From Crossiella equi (lineage in GTDB: Bacteria; Actinomycetota; Actinomycetes; Mycobacteriales; Pseudonocardiaceae), in contig NZ_JAGIOO010000001.1 of NCBI RefSeq assembly GCF_017876755.1, positions 7,425,786 to 7,489,785 of the forward strand: a DNA stretch of 64,000 bases, read 5' to 3'. The notes below the pieces were generated by a model. It was not told the DNA's origin. It searched no databases and was given only the letters and a program-made list of their open reading frames with translations. How positions within the stretch are numbered: the first letter of the stretch is position 1; every line of letters begins with the position of its first letter. The position numbers and the translations under genes were made by a program. Of this stretch, positions 35,351 to 43,873 are shown one piece after another.

Positions 35351-37003
35351 TCACCCCCAGGGCCACACCTCCACCCGGGCCGTGGGAGCGGTTGCACGCA
35401 CGGTGCCGTCCGTGACGCCCACGACCACCGTCCCACCCGTGCTGAATACGCTGACCTGCAAGCGAATCCGGCCGCTCCACTGGGCGCCCGGGGCCAGGGA
35501 GACGCCGAGCGCGCACGTCGTGATCCCGCCGGAGCGCGTGCAGCGCACACCGTCGCCGCCGCGGGCGGTGATGCCCTCGGGCAGGGCCAGGGTCACCACC
35601 AGCGGACCGGAGGCGGTGCCGCCGGTGTTGCGCACGGTGACCGGGAGGGAGGGGTGGGCGCCCGGGAGGGTGCGCAGGGTCGCGGTGGACACGGTGAGGG
35701 CGACCGGGGCCGGGGGTGGGGTCGTGGTCGGGGGAGGGGTGGGGCCCGGGGTCGTCGGGCTCGGGGTTGTCGGGCCCGGTGTGGTTGGGCCCGGTGTGCT
35801 GGAGCGCGGGGGAGTCGGCCGGGGCGGGGAGGTGGCCGGGGGTGTGGTGGCTGCCGCGGTGGTCGTCGGCACGGTGGTCGTCGGCACGGTGGTCGGTGCC
35901 GTGGTGGTCGGTGCCGTGGTGGTCGGCGGCGTGGTCGTCGGTGGGGTGGTGGTGGCCGGGGGTGTGACCGAGGTGGCGGGTCGCAGCACCTGGGGCTGGG
36001 CCAGGCTCGCGGGTTCGGCGGCCAGGGCGATGCCCACGGCGCTGATGCCCGCCGCGACGGCGACCGCGGCCGAGAAGGTCTGGCCCGCCGCGCCCCCGGC
36101 ACCGCCACCGGCCTGACCACCGCCCGCCGCGCCACTGCCCGCCGCGCCGCTGCCCGCCGCGCCGCTGCCCGCCGCGCCGCTGCCCGCCGCGCCGGCGGCG
36201 CCGAGCCCGCCGTTCTCCGCCGCCGCGAGGTACCCGGCGGCCCCGGCCCCGAGCACCAGCGGCGCCGCGGCGGCCCGCAGCGCCCCGTTGAGGTCCACCA
36301 GCTCCGCGGCCAGCGCCCGGCACTGCGCGCAGCCGTCCAGGTGCGCGTCGACCTGCGCGGCCTCCCGCTTGGACAGCCTGCCGCGCGCCCAGGTGCCCAG
36401 GCGCTGCACGGTGGCCCGGCAGCGGTCGTTCTCGGTGTCGGCCAGGTGCACCTGCAGGTAGGCCTGCCGCAGGCCCTCGCGGGCGCGGTAGGCCAGCGCG
36501 GACACGCCGTTGGGGTTCAGGCCCAGCAGCGGCGCGATCTCGGCCGGGTTCTGGCCCTCGATCTCGGTGTACCAGAGCACGGCCTGCCAGCGTTCGGGCA
36601 GCCGCTGGAAGGCCTTGGCGGCCAGCGAGCGCTCGATGTCCTCGAACACGCTGGCCTGCGTCTCGACCTGGTCCGGGACCTCGCCCAGGTCATCGCTGAG
36701 GGTGACCGGGCGGGCCCGGCGGTGGCGTTCGTAGGCGATGTTGCGCAGCGTGGTGAGCAGGTAGGACCGGAACGCCAGGTCCGGACCCTTGCCGCCGGTC
36801 AGCGCGTCCAGGACCTTGGTGAACGCCTCCGCGACCAGGTCGTCGACCTCGGAGGCGGAGGCGGCCAGCTGCTTGGCGAAGGCGGTGGCCGAGCCGACGT
36901 GCCGTCGGTAGAGCTCGCCGTAGCGGTCGGTGGCGCCGCTGCGCACCGCGGTGATCAGCTCAGCGTCGCTGGGCACCTCGGTCCCGGGCGTGGCGTCCGA
37001 CAT
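35351..37003 (-). CDS. Membrane-spanning ECF sigma factor with fused zinc-finger and external domain
   Basis: 550 residues. Sigma region 2 at about 25-97 (ASEVDDLVAEAFTKVLDAL, YLLTTLRNIAYERHRRAR) and region 4 at about 130-185; then an anti-sigma-type zinc-finger motif H221-x3-C225-x2-C228; GSGAA repeats (about 274-294); one membrane helix (310-329); a Pro/Thr-rich stalk; and an outer beta-rich domain (about 430-550) like DUF11/CARDB. Such single-chain sigma and anti-sigma proteins may be released by a signal outside. No separate anti-sigma gene is beside it. Start ATG 37003. Confidence 0.88.
   Translation of the reverse strand: MSDATPGTEVPSDAELITAVRSGATDRYGELYRRHVGSATAFAKQLAASASEVDDLVAEAFTKVLDALTGGKGPDLAFRSYLLTTLRNIAYERHRRARPVTLSDDLGEVPDQVETQASVFEDIERSLAAKAFQRLPERWQAVLWYTEIEGQNPAEIAPLLGLNPNGVSALAYRAREGLRQAYLQVHLADTENDRCRATVQRLGTWARGRLSKREAAQVDAHLDGCAQCRALAAELVDLNGALRAAAAPLVLGAGAAGYLAAAENGGLGAAGAAGSGAAGSGAAGSGAAGSGAAGGGQAGGGAGGAAGQTFSAAVAVAAGISAVGIALAAEPASLAQPQVLRPATSVTPPATTTPPTTTPPTTTAPTTTAPTTVPTTTVPTTTAAATTPPATSPPRPTPPRSSTPGPTTPGPTTPSPTTPGPTPPPTTTPPPAPVALTVSTATLRTLPGAHPSLPVTVRNTGGTASGPLVVTLALPEGITARGGDGVRCTRSGGITTCALGVSLAPGAQWSGRIRLQVSVFSTGGTVVVGVTDGTVRATAPTARVEVWPWG
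36125..36192. repeat. 15-bp tandem repeat inside the sigma factor gene
   Basis: About four and a half copies of a GCCGCGCCGCTGCCC unit, coding on the minus strand for GSGAA repeats just before the membrane helix. Copy number is likely to vary among strains. Confidence 0.8.
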
Positions 37004-37094
37004 GCTCGTCCTCCGAATGGGGCAGGGTCCGGCCTGTGTGGGTGACCGTGGACCGCCGCATTCATGACGCGAACACGCGGGACTGAGTGCCAGT

Positions 37095-37760
37095 TCATCC
37101 GATGAGGTCGGCGACGGCCTCCGATACGGGCGTCTCGCCGTTGGCCAGTTCCAGGGTCAGCCCGGCGGTGGCGGGGGCGTCCAGCAGGGCGAGCAGCACC
37201 GCGGCCACGTCGGCGCGGGTGACCCGGGTGGGCTCGACCTTCCCGGCCAGGGTGACCAGCCCGGTGGGCGGCTCGGTGACCAGGGCCACCGGGCGCAGCA
37301 CGGTCCAGTCCAGGTCGCGGCGGCGCAGGTCCTCGTCGGCCTCGCCCTTGGCACGCAGGTAGTCGGTGAAGGACTCGCTGTACCCGGGGCGCGGGGAGGT
37401 GTCGGCGCCGTAGGAGGAGATCATCAGGTAGCGGCGGACCCCGGCGCGCTCGGCGGCGTCGGCCAGCAGCGCGGCCGCACCCCGGTCGACGCCCTGCTTG
37501 CGGTCGCTGCCGTCCGCGGCGGCCTTGCCCCCGGCCCCGGCGGCGAACACCACGGCGTCGGCACCGGCCAGGCAGGCCACCACCTGTTCGACGGTGGCCG
37601 ACTCCAGGTCCAGCTCGACCGGGTCGGCACCGGCCGCGCGCAGGTCCTGCGCGTGGTCGGGGTTGCGGATGATCCCGGCCACGCTGTCCCCGCGTGCGGA
37701 CAGCAGGGCTTCGAGCTCGAGGGCGATCTGGCCGTGGCCACCGGCGATGACAACTCGCAT
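37095..37760 (-). CDS. NAD(P)-binding atypical SDR protein
   Basis: 221 residues. Rossmann start VVIAGGHGQIALELEALL with the GGxGxI variant of the glycine motif, VFAAGAGGK, then YLMISSYGAD and LDWTVLRPVALV. It belongs to the NmrA-like/SDR_a5 group that lacks the full Tyr-x3-Lys site; members act as NAD(P)H sensors or flavin reductases. Substrate unknown. A single gene between the sigma factor and the aminotransferase. Confidence 0.87.
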   Translation of the reverse strand: MRVVIAGGHGQIALELEALLSARGDSVAGIIRNPDHAQDLRAAGADPVELDLESATVEQVVACLAGADAVVFAAGAGGKAAADGSDRKQGVDRGAAALLADAAERAGVRRYLMISSYGADTSPRPGYSESFTDYLRAKGEADEDLRRRDLDWTVLRPVALVTEPPTGLVTLAGKVEPTRVTRADVAAVLLALLDAPATAGLTLELANGETPVSEAVADLIG

Positions 37761-37793
37761 GCGGCCCAGGCTAGGTGCTCGCCGGTACCGGCG

Positions 37794-37833
37794 CCCGCCG
37801 CCCGCCGCCGCGAGGGAGGCGGCGGGCGGCGGG
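37794..37833 (-). terminator. Terminator of the aminotransferase gene
   Basis: A 16-bp perfect GC stem (37794-37809 with 37818-37833) and 8-nt loop, 9 bp after the aminotransferase stop on the minus strand. No T tract is seen beyond it. Confidence 0.65.
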
Positions 37834-37841
37834 GCAGGAGG

Positions 37842-39110
37842 TCAGCGCTGGGCGAGCTTCTCCGCGGCCGCGAGCAGCACGCAGGTGATCACGCCCTCGG
37901 TGGCCTTCTCCACCTCGGCGATGGCCGGGAAGGTCGGCGCCAGGCGGATGTTGCGGTCGCGCGGGTCGTTGCCGTGCGGGAAGGTCGCACCGGCCGGGGT
38001 GAGCACGATGCCCGCCTCCTTGGCCAGGGCCACCACGCGCTTCGCGGTGCCGTCGAGGACGTCCAGGCTGATGAAGTAGCCGCCCTTGGGCTTGCTCCAC
38101 TCCGCGACGCCGCTGCCCGCCAGGCGCTTCTCCAGCAGGTCCAGCACGATGGCGAACTTCGGCTCGATCACCGCGCGCTGGGAGTCCATGTGCGCCAGCA
38201 GGCCCTCGGTGTCCTTGAGGAAGGCCACGTGCCGCAGCTGGTTGACCTTGTCCGGGCCGATGGTACCGAAGCTCTGGTTCTTGGTCAGCCAGGCCACGTT
38301 CTCCGGGGAGGCGCCGAAGAAGGCCACACCCGCGCCGGCGAAGGTGATCTTGGAGGAGGAGGCGAAGATGAACGGCCGGTTGGCGTTGCCCGCCTCGGTG
38401 GCCAGCTCCAGCACGTTCGCGATCTCCACGCGCTCCGGCGTGAGGTGGTGCAGCGCGTAGGCGTTGTCCCAGAACAGCCGGAAGTCCGGGGCCGCGGTCT
38501 GCATGGTGGCCAGGCGGCGCACGGTGTCCTCGGAGTACACGGTGCCGGTGGGGTTGGCGTACTTCGGCACGCACCAGATGCCCTTGATCGAGGCGTCCTC
38601 GGCGACCAGGCGCTCCACGACGTCCATGTCCGGGCCGGTCTCGGTCATCGGCACCGGCACGGCCTCGATGCCGTACTGCTCGATGAGGTGGAAGTGCCGG
38701 TCGTAGCCGGGCACCGGGCAGAGGAACTTCACGCCCTGCCCCACCCACGGCTGCCCGTCCACCGGGCCCTTGAGCAGGGAGAACACGATGGTCTCGTGCA
38801 TGACGGACAGGCTGGAGTTGCCGAGCGCGAGCAGCTGCGCGACGGGCACGCCCAGCGGCCCGGCGAAGATCTCGCGCAGCTCGGGCAGGCCGTTGAGGCC
38901 GCCGTAGTTGCGGGTGTCGGTGGACCCGGCCTTGACCACGTCCTTGCCCGGCAGGGTGAGCAGATCGTTGGAGAGGTCGAGCTGCGCCGCGGCGGGCTTG
39001 CCCCGGGTCAGGTCGAGGGACAGGTTCTGCGCCGTGAGCTCGTCGTAGGCCTTCCGCAGGTCGGCAAGGACGGCGGGCACCTCGTCGGCGGCCAGTGTGG
39101 TCAGGTCCAT
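37842..39110 (-). CDS. Aspartate aminotransferase-like PLP enzyme (class I)
   Basis: 422 residues. PLP enzyme with DLTRGKPAAAQLDLS near the N-terminus, YANPTGTVYSEDTVRRL, the Asp/Tyr pair in LFWDNAYALHHL and the Schiff-base Lys in FASSSKITFAGAGVAFFG. This is the divergent class I subgroup found in actinobacteria as aspartate aminotransferase, converting aspartate and 2-oxoglutarate to oxaloacetate and glutamate. ATG 39110 chosen at the start of the conserved region. OsmC-family gene is 18 bp upstream and may be co-transcribed. Confidence 0.9.
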   Translation of the reverse strand: MDLTTLAADEVPAVLADLRKAYDELTAQNLSLDLTRGKPAAAQLDLSNDLLTLPGKDVVKAGSTDTRNYGGLNGLPELREIFAGPLGVPVAQLLALGNSSLSVMHETIVFSLLKGPVDGQPWVGQGVKFLCPVPGYDRHFHLIEQYGIEAVPVPMTETGPDMDVVERLVAEDASIKGIWCVPKYANPTGTVYSEDTVRRLATMQTAAPDFRLFWDNAYALHHLTPERVEIANVLELATEAGNANRPFIFASSSKITFAGAGVAFFGASPENVAWLTKNQSFGTIGPDKVNQLRHVAFLKDTEGLLAHMDSQRAVIEPKFAIVLDLLEKRLAGSGVAEWSKPKGGYFISLDVLDGTAKRVVALAKEAGIVLTPAGATFPHGNDPRDRNIRLAPTFPAIAEVEKATEGVITCVLLAAAEKLAQR

Positions 39111-39127
39111 ACCGGCATTTTCGACCG

Positions 39128-39625
39128 CTACCGCAGCTCGGTCCCCACCGGGGTCTCCGCACGGAACAGGTCGAGCACCGGACAGTGCCGGTCGGCCTCC
39201 CGGCGCAGCTCCTCGTAGCGCTCCCTCGGCTCCGGGCCGTCCACCCACACGCGCACCGAGATGCCGGTGAACCCGGGGCGGGCGTGCTCGCTGAGACCGA
39301 AGAACCCGCGCCGGTCGACCTCGCCGATGACCTCCACCGACACCGAGGTCAGCCGGATGCCGAGCTTGGCCGCCCAGAACTGGTAGGTCACCACCTGGCA
39401 GGAGCCCAGCGCGGACAGCGCGTACTCCGCCGGGTTCGGGCCCACGTCGGTGCCGCCGCGCGCGACCGGCTCGTCGCAGGTCTGCTCGTGGCCGCGCACC
39501 CGCACCCGCACGTGGGTGTCCGTGCCGGGCACCAGGCTGGCGCGGACGTCCAGGACCGCGCCCGCGTGGTATGGATCCCGCGCGACCGCGTCCCGGGTGG
39601 CCTCGAATACCTCGGTCAACGACAT
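39128..39625 (-). CDS. OsmC/Ohr family peroxidase-like protein
   Basis: 165 residues. Two redox cysteines: LGSCQVVTYQFWA and HCPVLDLF, the OsmC pattern, with an active-site Glu in the N-terminal half. The family reduces organic peroxides through a thiol mechanism, or handles sulfur species. Divergent from the cysteine leader of metY, so a link to sulfur stress is plausible. ATG 39625. Confidence 0.9.
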   Translation of the reverse strand: MSLTEVFEATRDAVARDPYHAGAVLDVRASLVPGTDTHVRVRVRGHEQTCDEPVARGGTDVGPNPAEYALSALGSCQVVTYQFWAAKLGIRLTSVSVEVIGEVDRRGFFGLSEHARPGFTGISVRVWVDGPEPRERYEELRREADRHCPVLDLFRAETPVGTELR

Positions 39626-39785
39626 GACGGCACTCCAAACGGGAATCGCGGAATGGGGAAATCGTGGAGAGAGCCGTGCGGGCGGTCAAGGGTGCTCTTG
39701 GGTTCTTTCGGCCAAAAGGATTGCCCGCTCTCACATGGTGGGCGGATTCTGCCGAACGGTCCGGCCCGCTGCTATCGTCGCCGCC

Positions 39786-39866
39786 GTGAGCACCCTGGTG
39801 TCCCGTATCCACGTCGATCTGCGACGTGTGACGACCATGGCGTGTTGCTGCACTACCACCGCCTGA
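39786..39866 (+). CDS. Cysteine-codon leader peptide of the metYX operon
   Basis: A 26-residue reading frame, GTG 39786 to TGA 39866, in the leader of metY. It holds the actinobacterial leader-peptide motif RIHVDLRR (residues 7-14) and three consecutive Cys codons (TGT TGC TGC, residues 20-22) near the end, followed by Thr codons. Such leaders sense charged tRNA-Cys: ribosomes stalled at the Cys run change the downstream RNA fold. A GC hairpin with a following T-rich stretch (39884-39930) fits an attenuator. It is too short for routine gene calling. Confidence 0.85.
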   Translation: MSTLVSRIHVDLRRVTTMACCCTTTA

Positions 39867-39883
39867 TCCGCAGGCACTCCCTC

Positions 39884-39908
39884 ACCCCGGGCCGCTGACG
39901 GCCGGGGT
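39884..39908 (+). terminator. Attenuator hairpin before metY
   Basis: ACCCCGGGCCG pairs with CGGCCGGGGT (one bulge), loop CTGA, 18 bp after the leader peptide stop. The following sequence ATTTCTTCTTCC is T-rich, suiting a terminator; about 87 bp remain before metY. Confidence 0.6.
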
Positions 39909-39995
39909 CCGTTCGCCGACGGCATTTCTTCTTCCGCCGCTTGCGATTAGCCGTGTGCGCCCGCATTTCGCAATTCCCACTTTTGGAGTTCCCGC

Positions 39996-41312
39996 ATGTC
40001 CGCAGCAGACAGCCAGGCCTGGTCGTTCGAGACCAAGCAGATCCACGCCGGTGCCTCCCCCGACCCGGCCACCGGGGCGCGGGCCACCCCGATCTACCAG
40101 ACCACCTCCTTCGTCTTCCGGGACACCGAGCACGCGGCGAACCTGTTCGCCCTGGCCGAGCCGGGCAACATCTACACACGCATCAACAACCCCACCCAGG
40201 ACGCCCTGGAGCAGCGCGTGGCCGCCCTGGAGGGCGGGGTCGCGGCGGTGGCGCTGGCCTCCGGGCAGGCCGCGGAGACCCTGACGGTCCTGACCCTGGC
40301 CAGCGCCGGTGACCACCTGGTCTCCAGCGCCTCGCTCTACGGCGGCACCTACAACCTGTTCCACTACACGCTGCCCAAGCTCGGCATCGAGGTCAGCTTC
40401 GTCGAGGACCCCGACGACCTGGACGCCTGGCGCGCGGCGGTGCGCCCCAACACCAAGCTGTTCTTCGCCGAGACCTTGGCCAACCCGCGCAGCAACGTCC
40501 TGGACGTGGCCGCGGTCGCCGGGGTGGCGCACGAGGCCGGGGTGCCGCTGGTCGTGGACAACACGGTGCCCACCCCGTACCTGCTGCGGCCGATCGAGCA
40601 CGGCGCGGACATCGTGGTGCACTCGGCCACCAAGTACCTGGGCGGGCACGGCACCGCGATCGGCGGTGTGGTCGTGGACGGCGGCACCTTCGACTTCGGC
40701 GCCGACCCGGACAGGTTCCCCGGCTTCAACGAGCCCGACCCCAGCTACAACGGCCTCCGGTACTGGCCGGTGCTCGGCGCGGGCGCGTTCGCGGCGAAGC
40801 TGCGCGTGCAGGGGCTGCGCGACCTGGGACCGGCGCTCTCGCCGTTCAACGCCTTCCTGGTGCTGCAAGGGCTGGAGACGCTGTCGCTGCGCATCGAGCG
40901 GCACGTGGCCAACGCGCGGGCGCTGGCCGAGTGGCTGGCCGGGCGCGACGAGGTCGAGCAGGTCTACTACGCGGGCCTGCCGGGAAGCCGCTGGCACGGG
41001 CTGGCCCAGAAGTACCTGCCCAAGGGCGCGGGCGCGGTGGTCTCCTTCGACCTGCGCGGCGGCGTCGAGGCGGGCAAGGCCTTCGTGGACGCGGTGGAAC
41101 TGTTCAGCCACCTGGTCAACATCGGGGACGTGCGCAGCCTGATCGTGCACCCGGCCAGCACCACGCACAGCCAGCTGACACCGGAGGAGCAGGCCGCGGC
41201 CGGGGTGACGCCGGGCCTGGTGCGCCTGTCCGTGGGCATCGAGGGCGTGGAAGACCTGAAGGCGGACCTGGAAGCCGGGTTCCGCGCGGCCAAGGCCGCC
41301 CTCGGCGGCTGA
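39996..41312 (+). CDS. metY: O-acetylhomoserine aminocarboxypropyltransferase (sulfhydrylase)
   Basis: 438 residues. Cys/Met-metabolism PLP family: FETKQIHAG at the start, the PLP Lys213 in HSATKYLGGHGTAIGG, and the MetY-type length and insert YNGLRYWPVLGAGAF. It joins sulfide with O-acetylhomoserine to give homocysteine. metX starts 2 bp after its stop, supplying the substrate. Expression is likely governed by the cysteine leader. Confidence 0.96.
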   Translation: MSAADSQAWSFETKQIHAGASPDPATGARATPIYQTTSFVFRDTEHAANLFALAEPGNIYTRINNPTQDALEQRVAALEGGVAAVALASGQAAETLTVLTLASAGDHLVSSASLYGGTYNLFHYTLPKLGIEVSFVEDPDDLDAWRAAVRPNTKLFFAETLANPRSNVLDVAAVAGVAHEAGVPLVVDNTVPTPYLLRPIEHGADIVVHSATKYLGGHGTAIGGVVVDGGTFDFGADPDRFPGFNEPDPSYNGLRYWPVLGAGAFAAKLRVQGLRDLGPALSPFNAFLVLQGLETLSLRIERHVANARALAEWLAGRDEVEQVYYAGLPGSRWHGLAQKYLPKGAGAVVSFDLRGGVEAGKAFVDAVELFSHLVNIGDVRSLIVHPASTTHSQLTPEEQAAAGVTPGLVRLSVGIEGVEDLKADLEAGFRAAKAALGG

Positions 41313-41313
41313 G

Positions 41314-42453
41314 ATGACCCTCGACGTTCTCGCCCCGCCCGCCACCGCCGCCTGGCGGGCGGGCGAGGACCCGGGCCGCCGCCGGTTCCACGAACCGGCG
41401 GCGCCCCTGGCGTTGCAGAACGGCGGCACGCTGCCCGGCGCGCGGATCGCCTACGAGACCTGGGGCGAGCTGAACCCGTCGCGGGACAACGCGGTCCTCA
41501 TCCTGCACGCCCTGACCGGCGACAGCCACGTGACCGGCCCGGCCGGTCCGGGCCACCCCACCCCGGGCTGGTGGTCGGGCCTGGTCGGCCCGGGCCGGGC
41601 GGTGGACACCGACCGCTACTTCGTGCTGGCCCCCAACGCCCTCGGCGGCTGCCAGGGCAGCACCGGCCCGGCCAGCCCGGCCCCGGACGGCCGCCCGTGG
41701 GGCAGCCGCTTCCCGAACCTGACCCTGCGGGACCTGGCCCACGCGGAAGCCGACCTGGCCGACCACCTGGGCATCACCACCTGGCACGCGGTCCTGGGCG
41801 GCTCCCTGGGCGGGATGCGGGCACTGGACTGGGCGATCGAGTACCCGGCCCGGGTGCACCGCCTGCTGCTGCTGGCCTGCACGGCGGTCAGCAGCGCGGA
41901 CCAGATCGCCTGGTGCACCACGCAGATCCGGGCCATCGAGTCGGACCCGGCCTGGCGCGGCGGCGACTACCACGACGCCCCACCGGGCCGGGGCCCGCAC
42001 GCGGGCCTGGGCCTGGCCCGCCGCATCGCCCACCAGACCTACCGCGCCGAAGCCGAACTGGCGGCCCGCTTCGGCGCCACCCCGCAACCCGGCGAGGACC
42101 CGGCACACGGCGGCCGCTGGGCGGTCGAGTCCTACCTGGACCACCAGGCCCGCAAACTGGTCCACCGCTTCGACGCGGGCAGCTACGTCACCCTCACCCG
42201 CGCGATGGCCGCCTACGACGCGGGCCGCGACCGGGGCGGCGTCCCGGCGGCGCTGTCCCGCGTCCAGGCCCGCACCCTGGCGGCGGGTGTGTCCGAGGAC
42301 CGCCTGTTCCCGCTGCCCCAGCAGCAGGCCCTGGCCGATCACATCCCCACCGCGGGCCCCCTGCACGTGCTGGACTCCCCGTACGGCCATGACGGCTTCC
42401 TGGTCGAGACCGCCGCCCTGTCCCCGCTCGTCGCCGACTTCCTGGACGGCTGA
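41314..42453 (+). CDS. metX: Homoserine O-acetyltransferase
   Basis: 379 residues, alpha/beta hydrolase fold. Opening ARIAYETWGELNPSRDNAVL, oxyanion region LHALTGDSHVTG, nucleophile Ser164 in GGSLGGMRALDWA, Asp329 in SEDRLFP and His359 in YGHDGFL make the triad. It acetylates homoserine with acetyl-CoA (MetX group). Part of the metY-metX operon for direct sulfhydrylation. Confidence 0.96.
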   Translation: MTLDVLAPPATAAWRAGEDPGRRRFHEPAAPLALQNGGTLPGARIAYETWGELNPSRDNAVLILHALTGDSHVTGPAGPGHPTPGWWSGLVGPGRAVDTDRYFVLAPNALGGCQGSTGPASPAPDGRPWGSRFPNLTLRDLAHAEADLADHLGITTWHAVLGGSLGGMRALDWAIEYPARVHRLLLLACTAVSSADQIAWCTTQIRAIESDPAWRGGDYHDAPPGRGPHAGLGLARRIAHQTYRAEAELAARFGATPQPGEDPAHGGRWAVESYLDHQARKLVHRFDAGSYVTLTRAMAAYDAGRDRGGVPAALSRVQARTLAAGVSEDRLFPLPQQQALADHIPTAGPLHVLDSPYGHDGFLVETAALSPLVADFLDG

Positions 42454-42469
42454 GGCCCGGCACCGGGCC
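42454..42469 (+). terminator. Hairpin after metX
   Basis: GGCCCGG and CCGGGCC separated by CA start right after the metX stop; followed by a GTGCACCTTCG stretch. Possible weak terminator. Confidence 0.4.
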
Positions 42470-42477
42470 CGTGCACC

Positions 42478-42513
42478 TTCGCTCAGTCGCGCGGGTTCGC
42501 TCAGTCGCGCGGG
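42478..42513 (+). repeat. 18-bp tandem duplication
   Basis: TTCGCTCAGTCGCGCGGG occurs twice without spacing, just upstream of the dispersed intergenic element. Confidence 0.85.
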
Positions 42514-42532
42514 CCGCAACGAGTTCCCCCGT

Positions 42533-42611
42533 CCGCCCCACCGCTTCCACACGCGGAACGAAATCCGTGGCGAGGAAGGTTCCCGGTGTTCTGCCACGAT
42601 CGGGTGAAGCT
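42533..42611 (+). repeat. Dispersed intergenic element, copy A
   Basis: A 35-bp block (42533-42567) is identical to 51363-51397, and CGGGTGAAGCT follows at the same 34-bp spacing in both copies. Contains TTCC-n6-GGAA. Weaker similarity (ACGAG, CCCCC) extends about 20 bp upstream. It lies between convergent metX and the VOC gene. Confidence 0.85.
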
Positions 42612-42651
42612 GGTGCGGCCCTCGGGCAGCTCCAGGCCAGCCTACCCGGAC

Positions 42652-43032
42652 TCAGTCCGGGGTGCGCGTATCCCGTCGGATGGGGTGCTCCTCCGGCACC
42701 TGCACCACCACGATCCGCACGCCGTCGGGATCCCGCAGCCACATCTCGTGCAGCCCCCACGGCTCACACCGCGGTTCCCGGTCGACCGTGACCCCGCGCG
42801 CCAGGAGCTCCCGGTGGGTGGCGGCCAGGTCGGTGACCTGGAACCAGAGCGAGGTCTCGCCCGGGCCCTCGGTCGCCTCGCCCGAGACCTCCAGGTAGCC
42901 CTGGCCGCAGAAGAAGACCGTGCCGCCCGGGAACTCGCGGGCGACGGCCAGGCCCAGGGTGTCGCGGTAGAAGGCCGTGGTGCGGGTGCGGTCCCCCGGG
43001 CGGAGGATCACTCGGCTGTTCACCGGATGCAT
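42652..43032 (-). CDS. VOC family (glyoxalase/bleomycin-resistance-like) protein
   Basis: 126 residues with two beta-alpha-beta-beta-beta units: VILRPGDRTRTTAFYRDTLGL at the start and EMWLRDPDGVRIVVVQVP at the end. Could be a glyoxalase, a metal-dependent enzyme or a drug-binding protein; substrate unknown. It lies 13 bp beyond the stop of the sugar permease operon, in the same direction, so read-through is possible. Confidence 0.85.
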   Translation of the reverse strand: MHPVNSRVILRPGDRTRTTAFYRDTLGLAVAREFPGGTVFFCGQGYLEVSGEATEGPGETSLWFQVTDLAATHRELLARGVTVDREPRCEPWGLHEMWLRDPDGVRIVVVQVPEEHPIRRDTRTPD

Positions 43033-43045
43033 GCTGGTGGCCTCC

Positions 43046-43873
43046 TCAGCCCTTGACGCCCGTGGTGGTCATTCCCCGGACGACCTGGCGCTGAAACGCC
43101 AGGAAGAACAGCAACAGGGGCAGGCCGCCCAGGAGGCTGGAGGCCATCACCTGGGCGTAGCGCAGGCCGTAGCTGTTCTGCTGCACCGAGGCCAGGCCCA
43201 CCGGGATGGTCATCATGTCCGGGTCGGTGGCCACGATGAAGGGCCACAGGAAGTTGTTCCATGTGGTGACGAAGGTGAACACCGCCACCGCGGCCAGGGC
43301 CGGGCGCGCCAGCGGCAGCATGACGTCCCAGTAGATGCGCAGGCGGCTCGCGCCGTCGACCAGCGCGGCCTCCTCCAGTTCGCGCGGGACGCCGTCGAAG
43401 AACTTCTTCAGCACGTACACCATCGCGGGCAGCACGATCTGCGGCAGCACCAGGCCCCAGTAGGTGTCCACCAGGCCCAGGTCCACCATCTGGCTGAACA
43501 GCGGCACGATCAGCACCTGCGGCGGGACCAGGATGCCCGCCACCACCAGGGCCAGCAGCGGTCCCCGGCCGCGGAAGTCGGTGCGGGAGAAGCCGTAGGC
43601 GGCCAGGCTGCACAGCAGCACGGTCAGCACCGTCACCAGCACGCCGACCACCACGCTGTTGGCGAACCAGCGCAGCAGCCCCGTCTCGCCCAGCACCCGC
43701 CCGAACGCGTCGAGACTCGGGTGTTCCGGCAGCCACCGGACCGGGATCCTGGTGGTGTCGGACTCCGGTTTCAGCGCCGTGGACAGCGCCCAGCCCAGGG
43801 GCAGCAGCCACATCAGCGCCAGCACCAGCGCCACGGTGAACCGCGCCCGGCGCGCGGCGGGCCGCTCCCTCAT
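43046..43873 (-). CDS. Sugar ABC transporter permease (MalG-like)
   Basis: 275 residues, six membrane helices. The EAA loop that contacts the ATPase reads ELEEAALVDGASRLRIYWDV, followed by MLPLARPAL. Inner-membrane half of a CUT1-type carbohydrate importer. ATG 43873 overlaps the first permease gene by four bases. No ATPase gene is in the cluster, as is common in actinobacteria where one shared MsiK-type ATPase serves many sugar importers. Confidence 0.92.
   Translation of the reverse strand: MRERPAARRARFTVALVLALMWLLPLGWALSTALKPESDTTRIPVRWLPEHPSLDAFGRVLGETGLLRWFANSVVVGVLVTVLTVLLCSLAAYGFSRTDFRGRGPLLALVVAGILVPPQVLIVPLFSQMVDLGLVDTYWGLVLPQIVLPAMVYVLKKFFDGVPRELEEAALVDGASRLRIYWDVMLPLARPALAAVAVFTFVTTWNNFLWPFIVATDPDMMTIPVGLASVQQNSYGLRYAQVMASSLLGGLPLLLFFLAFQRQVVRGMTTTGVKG

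Noticed and set aside
39867-39995. SAM or SAH riboswitch before metY
   Set aside because: No conserved aptamer core was recognised; the Cys-codon leader peptide and hairpin explain the leader better.
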